A stretch of 64,000 nt of DNA, taken from assembly GCA_046704385.1 (NCBI GenBank), contig JBJKSB010000088.1, positions 10,299 through 74,298 of the forward strand, written 5' to 3'. This DNA is from GH45 sp046704385 (GTDB lineage Bacteria; Bacteroidota; Bacteroidia; Bacteroidales; SZUA-534). Positions 56,715 through 64,000 of this stretch are shown in pieces (within the stretch, counting starts at the first letter, position 1; every line of letters starts with the position of its first letter). The translations under genes and the position numbers were made by a program. The notes beneath the pieces are model-generated. The model made no database searches. It was given only the letters and a program-made list of their open reading frames with translations, and was not told the origin of the DNA.

Positions 56715-57473
56715 ATGGTTCAAATTTGTGCACTGGCATCGGGGAGTAACGGGAATTGCTATTATATTGGGAATGATCAGGAAGCAGTTTTAATTGACAT
56801 CGGTATTTCGAACCGACAACTAGGGCAGCGCTTGCGCAATGCAGGATTATCATTACGGAAAATTAAAGCAGTTTTTATCAGCCATGAGCATACTGACCAT
56901 ATTAAAGGTATGCGGGTGGTTTGTGAAAAGAATCAATTTGCAGGCTTTGCCACAAAAAAAACCTTTGAGAATGCCAGGCCGGATTTCAGGTCTTCAAAAA
57001 TCAACTATTTTGTTCCCGGTGATACCGTGCAAGTAGGATCCATAAAAATTCATTCATTTGGCAAACAACATGATGCGATTGACCCGGTAAGTTTCCGGAT
57101 TGAAATTGAGGATAAAAACGTTGCCGTAATTACTGATGTTGGAATTGCCTGCCCTAATGTAACAGAGCACCTTAAGCTATGTGATGCCGCTTTTTTGGAA
57201 ACCAATTACGAGCATGATCTGCTAATGAATGGAAAATACCCATTTTACTTGAAAAAAAGAGTGGCTTCCGATTATGGCCACCTGGGCAACGATCAGGCTT
57301 TTGAACTGGTAAAATCGATAAATGGATCGCCTTTAAAAACTATCTTCTTATCGCATATTTCAGCCGACAACAACCGGGTTGACCTTGCAATGGATGCTTT
57401 TAAACCTTTGAAAGAAAAATACCGGATTGAACCTACTTCGAGGTTTGGTATTTCGAGGGTGGTTGTTATTTAG
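56715..57473 (+). CDS. YycJ/WalJ-like metallo-beta-lactamase-fold hydrolase
   Basis: This 252-residue cytoplasmic MBL-fold protein has the metal-binding motif SHEHTDHIKG (HxHxDH), then FGKQHDAIDP (His), a VITDVGIACPNV segment with the metal Asp, and SHISADNNR near the C terminus. The start LASGSNGNCYYIG is typical of YycJ/WalJ homologues, which are proposed nucleases or cell-wall-related hydrolases. The substrate here is unknown. It is an isolated gene between the HTCS and ROK genes with its own short upstream region, and seems unrelated to the glycan loci. Confidence 0.88.
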   Translation: MVQICALASGSNGNCYYIGNDQEAVLIDIGISNRQLGQRLRNAGLSLRKIKAVFISHEHTDHIKGMRVVCEKNQFAGFATKKTFENARPDFRSSKINYFVPGDTVQVGSIKIHSFGKQHDAIDPVSFRIEIEDKNVAVITDVGIACPNVTEHLKLCDAAFLETNYEHDLLMNGKYPFYLKKRVASDYGHLGNDQAFELVKSINGSPLKTIFLSHISADNNRVDLAMDAFKPLKEKYRIEPTSRFGISRVVVI

Positions 57474-57611
57474 TATTTAAAATATAGTAAGTGACTCTAT
57501 AACAAAAAAGTAATTCATTTTGTGCTTAAAAAAAATCTAATTGTGGATATAAAATCCTTCATTTCGTCAAACATTTCAAAAAATACAAAAAATGATCATT
57601 GTATACCGAAA

Positions 57612-58709
57612 TTAAATATTCTCCAGCGCAAAAACATATGCACCTAACTGAATGGCTTTACTGGCACCCAATTGAGAATGCGCAATTGCCACGCGGGACT
57701 CGGCATCATAATTCACTGTTTTTTGAGAACCGGGAATAAGAACGGGTTTTGCATACGAACTTAAAAATGCTTCTTTTTCATCATTATTGCTATAGTCGTA
57801 CACTTTTTGCACCAGCCGATTCTGTGACTTATCACCCCGGTTAATGAATTTCCGGTTCAGCTCTTCCATAACCGAAGGCATATAAAGTTCTTTTGCTCCC
57901 GTAATTCCACCTCCGATAACCACAAGCCCGTCAAACAATGTTATTAAATTGGCTATAGCATCACCAATACCCCGGCCAAAAAACTGAAAAGCCTGTATTG
58001 CGGCATTTTTATCACCAGGTTTTTCACCTTTGGCAATCTGAAAAATATCGTATGGTAAAAGATCAGTAACCTCTGATTCTGATTTTTCTTTATAAGTTGC
58101 TATTATCGATCGGGTGCTAACCACCTCTTCAATATTACAATCGGGGTTTACCCGGTTACTCAACAACCAAATCTCCGATGCAATACCATTGTCCCCTAAA
58201 ATAAGCCTTTTATCAGCCACCAATCCTGCACCAAAGCCGGTTCCAAGTGTTAATCCTATCAGGTTTTTATAACATTTTGTGCTCCCAGCTGCCTTTAAAT
58301 CTTCATTAATTGCAGGCAACATTCCCATTAATGCTTCTCCGTAAGCAAATAAATCACCGTCATTATTTATGAAAACCGGAAGGTTAAATTTTTCATGTAA
58401 AAACGGCCCCAAAGGTATTCCGCCCCTGAATGCCGGCAGGTTGGGTAAATCGCCAATAATACCATTGGCGTAATCGGCCGGACCCGGAAAGGCAAAACTG
58501 ATGGCAACCGGTTCTGATATTAGTGTATTTCGAACTTTAGTAAAACCCTCAACCAGCGTGGATAAACATTTATCAAGATTATCAGCATTCGATGCAAGAG
58601 TGATAGGCTCAACAACCTGTTTATTACCCTGCATTGCCGAAAAAACAAAGTTCGTTCCCCCGGCGTCGAGTGTCATTACAATTCTTTTATCTGTATTCAA
58701 ATCTGTCAT
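57612..58709 (-). CDS. ROK-family sugar kinase (second copy, without zinc motif)
   Basis: This 365-residue ROK kinase has phosphate loop VMTLDAGGTNFVFSA, catalytic NNDGDLFAYGEALMG, LTLGTGFGAGLV and VIGGGITGAKEL. Unlike the 33734 gene it lacks CxCGxxGCxE; the corresponding region is NRVNPDCNIEEVVSTRSI with a single Cys. It also has a longer C-terminal part. It probably phosphorylates a different hexose or uses a different anomer. Convergent with the MBL gene and upstream of GH92-2 in opposite order (GH92-2 lies 351 bp upstream on the same strand), so a shared transcript is possible but the gap is large. Confidence 0.87.
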   Translation of the reverse strand: MTDLNTDKRIVMTLDAGGTNFVFSAMQGNKQVVEPITLASNADNLDKCLSTLVEGFTKVRNTLISEPVAISFAFPGPADYANGIIGDLPNLPAFRGGIPLGPFLHEKFNLPVFINNDGDLFAYGEALMGMLPAINEDLKAAGSTKCYKNLIGLTLGTGFGAGLVADKRLILGDNGIASEIWLLSNRVNPDCNIEEVVSTRSIIATYKEKSESEVTDLLPYDIFQIAKGEKPGDKNAAIQAFQFFGRGIGDAIANLITLFDGLVVIGGGITGAKELYMPSVMEELNRKFINRGDKSQNRLVQKVYDYSNNDEKEAFLSSYAKPVLIPGSQKTVNYDAESRVAIAHSQLGASKAIQLGAYVFALENI

Positions 58710-59060
58710 AAGGTTTGGAAATTGGTTTGGTATTTGAGTTTTAAATCAGTTTTTTTCACCCACCTAACCTTCCTCAAGGGCATAGCTGTCAAGCTAACAA
58801 AAAATTCTATTGAATTTTGTTTGTAAAGCACAACCTTTAACTTCTTCGTTCTCCCCTGATTAGGGTAATCCCGCCAATTGGCGGGAGAAGGGTACAAATA
58901 GGTATATTTTTGATTTGCCTTTTTTTCACCCTTTTCCCTATCGGGATTTTCCCTCAGAGAGGGAAAAAAGCTTAATAACGAGGTCTTTATCATTTTTTTT
59001 AATTCTCCTTTTGATTTAAATTAACCCAGTCACACCAAATGTTTTATTACAATTAATTCA
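58710..59060. repeat. Palindrome-rich intergenic repeat element
   Basis: The 351-bp gap holds TCCCGCCAATTGGCGGGA (58869-58886), a perfect 18-bp palindrome, next to CCCTGATTAGGG and CCCTCAGAGAGGG-like inverted units and a TCCCTATCGGGA segment. A spurious 95-residue frame runs through it but has no coding character. The pattern resembles dispersed intergenic repeats of Bacteroidota (palindromic, GC-rich, embedded in AT-rich DNA). It may also act as a transcription stop between GH92-2 and the ROK gene. Confidence 0.5.
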
Positions 59061-61595
59061 TTAAAGCTTGTTTATCTTAAGTGTCGAACTTTTCTTCCCG
59101 TCATAATTAATTGAAAGGTAATAGATACCCGATTTATAGTTTTCACTATTTAATTCAATCAGGGAGTCGCCACGTTGTGGTATTTCAATTTCCTGGATTT
59201 TCCTGCCGGTATTATCAAAAACCATTAATTCAGCTAACTGAGTATTTTCAGGAATAAATGCAGAAATATATGTGTTTTCTTTAAAAGGATTCGGGAAATT
59301 TTTTAATTCCATATCTCCATGAACCTTATTCCCTGATAAAGCAGTTAGCAAACTATCGCTGCTGCAACCCTGGTACTCAAAGCTTGTATCATTTATAGCC
59401 CAGTCGGAAGGTTGAGGACCCATTACAAATTTCAGATCGGCACCATCTTTAATATCCTTGTGCAACAACCAGGCGTGATCCCAAACTTCTCCGTTCAAGG
59501 TACATGATTGCACGTAAACATTGTCTTTCGAAGCATTTTCTGCTTCAATGGTCAGTTTTTTGCCTCCGCCCAAATCCAGTGTTATCTTATCAAAAATGGA
59601 ACCCGTTAAATAATAAATATCCTGCCCGGCATTGGGGAAAAATCCCACGGCATTAAAAATATACCAGGAACTCATGGCCCCACTGTCGTCGTTTCCGGGA
59701 TAGCCTTTTAAACTATATCCGTTTACCAGTAATTGTTTCGACCAATAGCTTGCCAGGTCGGGCCTGCCGGCATAAATAAAAGAGTATACCGAAACAAAAG
59801 CCGGTTCATTGGCAAAATCAATCAGTTTATTTTTAAATCCATAATCAAGCTTTTCAACGTATTTTTCTTTTCCACCGTTAAGCCATACCAGTCGTGGAAA
59901 CTGATGGGGTATAAACAACGAATACGTCCAGGAACTTCCTTCGTAAAAATAATCCGACCACGATCCCCAGTTCTTTTTCGGATCAATCTCCACCCAAGAC
60001 CTGTCGGCCTTTCGTGGTTCAATAAATCCCTGGTAGCCATCGCTTTCAGCATTTTTATTCCACAAATTGATCCAAAGTCCGCTCCTGTCGAGATACCGGA
60101 CTGCATCGTCAGTATATCCAAGCCCTGAAGCAACTTCTGAGGCACAAAAGTCGTTGTAGGAATATTCCAACGATTTGGAGCACGACATGGTTCCCGCCGG
60201 AATCCAACCCTTGGTTTTATAACTTCCCTGAACCGGATCAGTAATGCTGAATGAACCCCAACCCTGCCATCCGGCACGTTCTTTATCGGCATCGTTTTTC
60301 AACACTTTGTAGGCTTCTTCCCAATCCACACCGGCAACTCCTTTAACATAAGCATCAGCAATAATATTATCGATATTATTACCACCTTGTTCTTCGGCCA
60401 TGTCGTTACCTGCAATATAAGCATCACGAACAACCTTGTTGGTTTTAAGTCGCTCAATAAATGAATTTACCGTGCTTCCCACCATGTCAGGATTTATCAA
60501 AGTCATAAGCGGATACAGCGTTCGCCAGGTGTCCCAAACTGCATAATGATCGTCCCAAACAGGAACGGAGTCATCAAACCCGACCATATCGTTTGTCCGG
60601 TTTCGTGGCATTAGCATGGCATGATACATTGCTGTATAAAATATCGTTTTGTTTTCGACTGATGCCGATTCCACCTTAATTTTTTCCAGTTGCGATTCCC
60701 AGGCCGCTATGGCATTATTTTTAACACTGTCGTAATCCCATTCGGGTATTTCCTTAAGCAGCCAGTCGCCAGCCCGTTCAACACTTTTAAACGAAACAGC
60801 TATTTTCATATAAATAGTATCGTTGGCAACAGTATGGTAATTTAAAAAAGCTCCAACGCTGTCATTTTTTTGCGAGATTGACGAAGCAGAATTATGCCAC
60901 GAAACCAAACCGTTTTTCCAGGTTCCGGTGCTATCCGGCATACGGTTAAATTCAGCCTGGAAATAAACTTTATAGTTACCGCCGCCAAAACCACCGCTAT
61001 AATTTCCAAAACCCGAAATTTTAGCATTTGCTGAATCTATATTAATGGTGCCTTCGGAAATTGTTCCACCAATAGCCGGATAAATATCAGCCGGAATATT
61101 GTGTGACAGGTCGATTAAAATATTAGAACTGTCGGATACCGGAAAAATAAACCGGTAAATAGCTGAATGGTATGAAGGGGTGAATTCGGTACGTACCTGG
61201 TACCGATCAAGTGTTACGTCATATTCATAGGGTTTGGCTACCTCGTTTGATTTGGGTGAATCGTGGTCGGTTTCACCTACTGCTAATCCTGTTTGTGGCG
61301 AAACAAAAACCTGTCCGTATTTCCCCCAACCTGTACCGCTTACCTGAAGCTGACCAAATCCACGAATCGGTTGCCCGGGATCATATCCATCGTTCTGTCC
61401 GTTAGGTGTTTGAGGACTCGGATTTATTGACCCGAAAGGCAATTGCGGACCAATGACACAATTACTGCCATCATTTGAAGTACCGATTTTGATATCGATA
61501 TAATTTACAAGCGGGTCTGCAGGTTGTGATTTACATCCTACGAATAATAATAAAGAAAGAATGGCTGTGAGGATTTTATGATTAATATTTTTCAT
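59061..61595 (-). CDS. GH92-family glycosidase with lipobox and T9SS sorting domain
   Basis: This 844-residue protein has lipobox LLFVGC (Cys21). Its GH92 features differ from the first copy: DIKIGTSNDGSNCVIGPQLPFG, QVSGTGWGKYG, NEPAFVSVYSF (about 596; the Glu is kept but the His pair of the usual NEPSHH is not), YPGNDDSGAMSSWYIFNAVGFFPN. A type A sorting domain begins near NFPNPFKENTYISAF and ends KKSSTLKINKL. It therefore belongs to another GH92 subgroup with perhaps a different linkage preference. The combined lipobox and sorting domain is unusual. Confidence 0.9.
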   Translation of the reverse strand: MKNINHKILTAILSLLLFVGCKSQPADPLVNYIDIKIGTSNDGSNCVIGPQLPFGSINPSPQTPNGQNDGYDPGQPIRGFGQLQVSGTGWGKYGQVFVSPQTGLAVGETDHDSPKSNEVAKPYEYDVTLDRYQVRTEFTPSYHSAIYRFIFPVSDSSNILIDLSHNIPADIYPAIGGTISEGTINIDSANAKISGFGNYSGGFGGGNYKVYFQAEFNRMPDSTGTWKNGLVSWHNSASSISQKNDSVGAFLNYHTVANDTIYMKIAVSFKSVERAGDWLLKEIPEWDYDSVKNNAIAAWESQLEKIKVESASVENKTIFYTAMYHAMLMPRNRTNDMVGFDDSVPVWDDHYAVWDTWRTLYPLMTLINPDMVGSTVNSFIERLKTNKVVRDAYIAGNDMAEEQGGNNIDNIIADAYVKGVAGVDWEEAYKVLKNDADKERAGWQGWGSFSITDPVQGSYKTKGWIPAGTMSCSKSLEYSYNDFCASEVASGLGYTDDAVRYLDRSGLWINLWNKNAESDGYQGFIEPRKADRSWVEIDPKKNWGSWSDYFYEGSSWTYSLFIPHQFPRLVWLNGGKEKYVEKLDYGFKNKLIDFANEPAFVSVYSFIYAGRPDLASYWSKQLLVNGYSLKGYPGNDDSGAMSSWYIFNAVGFFPNAGQDIYYLTGSIFDKITLDLGGGKKLTIEAENASKDNVYVQSCTLNGEVWDHAWLLHKDIKDGADLKFVMGPQPSDWAINDTSFEYQGCSSDSLLTALSGNKVHGDMELKNFPNPFKENTYISAFIPENTQLAELMVFDNTGRKIQEIEIPQRGDSLIELNSENYKSGIYYLSINYDGKKSSTLKINKL

Positions 61596-61833
61596 AACCT
61601 TAAATTTTTAACATTTTAGATTTTTTAGCTTATTTTCCAGTGTAGCTAACCCTGAAAAATAGTAAGAATAATCTAAATTTACAGACTGCTTTTTAATTTT
61701 CTTTAACAATAACCTATAAAGATTCTATGGTTCAACTGATTAAACATTTTACCAATTTATAGAATAATTTGGGGCTTTTTGAATTTCAACTTAACTTTAT
61801 CCAACTATTTTTCAACTAAATAAATCCCTGACT

Positions 61834-61974
61834 ATGAGACAGAAACTAATGCTAATTTTTACCGTTTGCTTCTTGTTTGCAATGCAAATGACATCAGCTC
61901 AATATGCTGTTCCCGCTGTAAAGCAGGCAGGTTATTACTTTTTAGATGATATAATGAATGAAAGCAAATTATAG
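61834..61974 (+). pseudogene. 46-residue ORF with signal peptide; truncated secreted protein
   Basis: ATG 61834 to TAG 61972-61974 encodes a clear signal peptide (LMLIFTVCFLFAMQMTSA/Q) followed by only about 24 residues (YAVPAVKQAGYYF and LDDIMNESKL). It looks like the start of a larger secreted protein that was lost downstream, though a genuine short secreted peptide cannot be excluded. No recognisable domain is present. It is the only coding-like sequence in the 591-bp gap 61596-62186. Confidence 0.45.
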
Positions 61975-62063
61975 GAATCTACTAAAATAGCTTGACCCGT
62001 TCGATATCAAACAAAAAAGCCTTATTTTCAAACTTAAATTAGTACAAAGATTCCAAACTGAAA

Positions 62064-62111
62064 CAACCTTATTACCTTATTGAAGATTTTGAAAATAAGG
62101 TAATAAGGTTG
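62064..62111. terminator. Long perfect hairpin between the 61834 ORF and the carboxylesterase
   Basis: CAACCTTATTACCTTATT (62064-62081) and AATAAGGTAATAAGGTTG (62094-62111) are perfectly complementary over 18 bp with a 12-nt loop. It lies 76 bp downstream of the carboxylesterase stop (minus strand) and is its probable terminator. The following T-run is weak in both directions, so an alternative role as an RNA-stabilising or recombination palindrome is possible. Confidence 0.6.
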
Positions 62112-62186
62112 AATATGGTATTTTATTAAAACCTACTAAGGTTTTATAATTATAAATAAGGTCTTAATCTACAAACGCTCCAACAA

Positions 62187-63749
62187 TTAATTATTTTTAT
62201 AGGCTTTATCCAAAAACCGATACCGTGCATCATTCATTGCATTTATCAAATGCGATACGCTATCAATAACCATCACCGGAGGATTTTCGTTATTTGCATC
62301 CGCAGATTTCCACTCAGGTAAACCGTCACCATTCGGATTCCCTGTTTTAATGAAATTCGCAAAGTAGTTCTCCATATCCTTTGATACTTTGAAATCTTCC
62401 TCTGTCCATTCAAATGATTTTATTAAAGGCAAATTGCCCATGCAATATTCAATTTCGCTGGCATGTGGGGCACCAAGTGGTTTTGGAACCGAAGGCCTTA
62501 CTCTGCTGAATATATAACGATAAGTGGGTTGTTGACTGTTTTTCCGGTGTAAATCGAACCATTTCCAGGTACTATATGCTATAAACCGGTCAGAGGCCAG
62601 GTCGGTTGCCGACCATTCCACTTCTTCCGGGGTTTCACCCGGGTAAAGATTTAACACTTCTTCAAAATCTTCAGGATAAGCCTGTTTTACTTTTGCAACG
62701 TAATTTTCTTTCGTATAAGGTTGTCCCTGCATAAAAGCCATTCCCGGTATTTCAGCCGAATTCCAGCCAACCAACAACGGTACCTGGGCTTGTTCTCCGG
62801 CATTAAAAATTTCGGGTAGCAATTTTGGATAGAAATACCCGTCAATTACCGTTGGAAAACCAAACCGTTTTGAATTCTTGTATAAATCAAATATTTCTTT
62901 GGTGGTTAACGCTCTAAGCTCAGCAATAGATTTGTATCCGGCTTTTTCCATAAATTCTTCACCAATTTTCTCTGCTGAATCAAGGGGAACCGGTGGCATT
63001 GTAGGATTAATAGCTGCGCCACTCTCGCCTATAGCACCGGCAATTAAATCTTTCGATAAGGGCGATGCCATTTGAGAGCTTACTGAGATTGACCCTGCTG
63101 ACTCTCCGGCAATGGTCACTTTTTTAGGATCGCCGCCAAAAGCAGCGATATTTTTTTGCACCCATTGCAAAGCCATGTTCTGATCCAGTAATCCATAATT
63201 ACCCGATGCTTTATATGAAGCTTCCGCGCTCAATTCAGGATGAGCAAAGAAACCAAAAATATTCAAACGATAATTAACGGTTAAAGTAACTATCCCTTTA
63301 GCCGCCATATTGGCACCATCGTAACGGGGTTCTGAACCATCGCCGGCTACAAAACCTCCCCCATAAAAATAAACGAGTACAGGCAATAAGGTTTCACTTT
63401 TAGTTTCCGGAGTCCATATATTTAAGTAAAGGCAATCCTCACTTAAGGTATCTCCACGATAAATCATATCACCCCAAACATTCATTTGTACCGGGCCATT
63501 ACCGAATTTTTTTGCTTCAAGCACACCATCCCAGTTGTCAACCGGTTGAGGAGCTTTCCAGCGTAAATCACCCACTGGGGGTTTAGCATAAGGAATACCC
63601 AGGTATTTATTTACATGATAAGTAGTATCATGAACACCTTCAATCACCCCGTTTGCCGTGGTTACCAACAATTTGTTTTCACTTTTTTTCATACACGATG
63701 AAATGCCGATAAGTAAAATTACAGCAGTAAATAATATACTTGATTTCAT
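62187..63749 (-). CDS. Type-B carboxylesterase lipoprotein
   Basis: This 520-residue lipoprotein has lipobox GISSC (Cys19). Type-B carboxylesterase motifs are YLGIPYAKPPVGDLRWKAPQP, SEDCLYLNIW, VYFYGGGFVAGDG (oxyanion hole), AGESAGSISVS (nucleophile Ser near 216), and GAPHASEIEYCMG with the catalytic His. It probably de-esterifies acetylated or aromatic-ester glycans or small esters. It is transcribed alone; its upstream region has a candidate -7 box and a TCATCGGAT operator half-site also seen between the 42763 and 44951 genes. Confidence 0.93.
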   Translation of the reverse strand: MKSSILFTAVILLIGISSCMKKSENKLLVTTANGVIEGVHDTTYHVNKYLGIPYAKPPVGDLRWKAPQPVDNWDGVLEAKKFGNGPVQMNVWGDMIYRGDTLSEDCLYLNIWTPETKSETLLPVLVYFYGGGFVAGDGSEPRYDGANMAAKGIVTLTVNYRLNIFGFFAHPELSAEASYKASGNYGLLDQNMALQWVQKNIAAFGGDPKKVTIAGESAGSISVSSQMASPLSKDLIAGAIGESGAAINPTMPPVPLDSAEKIGEEFMEKAGYKSIAELRALTTKEIFDLYKNSKRFGFPTVIDGYFYPKLLPEIFNAGEQAQVPLLVGWNSAEIPGMAFMQGQPYTKENYVAKVKQAYPEDFEEVLNLYPGETPEEVEWSATDLASDRFIAYSTWKWFDLHRKNSQQPTYRYIFSRVRPSVPKPLGAPHASEIEYCMGNLPLIKSFEWTEEDFKVSKDMENYFANFIKTGNPNGDGLPEWKSADANNENPPVMVIDSVSHLINAMNDARYRFLDKAYKNN

Positions 63750-63878
63750 AATTTATGGGTTTTATATTTTTTGTTTAAAGGTAATTTAAATCATAGGGAG
63801 AGCAAAATATAAATTAAAATATACATGGACAGCAGACTTTATTTCAAGTAGTGCATTCCTAAAGTTCAGTTTCAATAC

Positions 63879-63991
63879 TCATCGGATCGTTAGTTTGCAA
63901 AAGTAAATAAACAACAAGTATGAAAACATTGAGATAAGAAATACCTTTATGGAAAAAGCTCCATCTGCTGCATTAGCTTTAGTCATCGGAT
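63879..63991 (-). promoter_or_regulatory. Carboxylesterase promoter with TCATCGGAT sites
   Basis: The minus-strand -7 box TACTTTTG (63905-63898) fits TAnnTTTG exactly. TCATCGGAT occurs at 63879-63887 (just downstream of the expected start site) and again at 63983-63991 near the window end. The same core forms full palindromes at 44575-44591 and 44641-44651. No convincing -33 element was found at the expected spacing, which suggests activator dependence or a weak promoter. Confidence 0.45.
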
Positions 63992-64000
63992 AGATAAAAT

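Noticed and set aside
58706..58993. 95-residue ORF in the intergenic region
   Set aside because: It runs through palindromic repeats, has no domain or signal and ends inside the ROK upstream region; treated as a repeat element.

Overview
The window is a contiguous chromosomal segment of a Bacteroidota bacterium. Four lines of evidence support this: SusC/SusD pairs and a hybrid two-component sensor (HTCS); Por-type (T9SS) C-terminal sorting domains on four secreted proteins; candidate promoters with the Bacteroidota -7 box TAnnTTTG; and a division/cell-wall (dcw) cluster in Bacteroidota order, without murF or ddl. T9SS together with many glycan-degradation genes suggests a free-living Bacteroidales/Marinilabiliales-type organism such as Prolixibacteraceae. 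That family-level placement is inference.

Layout. (1) 1-2103 (+): the 3' end of a TonB-dependent receptor and its DUF4249 lipoprotein partner. (2) 2160-18101 (-): the dcw cluster, read in transcription order mraZ-rsmH-ftsL-ftsI-murE-mraY-murD-[GxxExxY]-ftsW-murG-murC-ftsQ-ftsA-ftsZ. A GxxExxY gene bounded by 18-bp inverted repeats sits between murD and ftsW. Upstream of mraZ are 10-bp-periodic AAGTG repeats that look like a MraZ box. (3) 18515-29272 (-): a polysaccharide utilization locus with DUF5004 and DUF4961-like lipoproteins, SusC, SusD, a GH92 alpha-mannosidase, a DUF5005/GH43-like beta-propeller lipoprotein and a T9SS protein paralogous to the DUF4961-like one. (4) 29765-41961 (+), divergent from it: a GntR regulator with a sugar-binding domain, a secreted GH13, cupin phosphoglucose isomerase, ROK kinase, a class I mannose-6-phosphate isomerase with an unusual N-terminal extension, a second cupin isomerase, a GH127 lipoprotein, a decayed glycyl-radical activase, a sugar-porter MFS and an esterase. 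(5) 41962-42651: gene debris, namely a sensor-protein fragment and a frameshifted RelE/ParE toxin beside an intact antitoxin-like ORF. (6) 42763-46093: divergent GH13 lipoprotein and galactose mutarotase genes. (7) 46176-56514 (-): HTCS, a SusD-less TonB receptor, a parallel beta-helix T9SS protein and a GH88 unsaturated uronyl hydrolase, suggesting uptake of a uronate polysaccharide. (8) 56715-63749: a YycJ-like metallo-hydrolase, a second ROK kinase, a second and divergent GH92 with a T9SS tail, and a type-B carboxylesterase.

Working model (inference). The GH92 enzymes release mannose from a mannose-containing glycan. The MFS carrier imports it, the ROK kinase phosphorylates it, and the PMI plus two cupin isomerases feed it into fructose-6-P/glucose-6-P. 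The divergent GntR regulator acts through TACCWGTA repeats in the shared upstream region. The second locus (HTCS/TonB/beta-helix/GH88) is probably controlled through three 21-bp-spaced repeats upstream of its receptor gene.

No tRNA, rRNA, CRISPR array, intact insertion sequence or prophage was seen. The clearest candidates for unusual biology are the repeat-bounded GxxExxY cassette in the dcw operon, the double-cupin/PMI-fusion sugar-phosphate module, proteins carrying both a lipobox and a T9SS sorting domain, and three sets of phased operator-like repeats.
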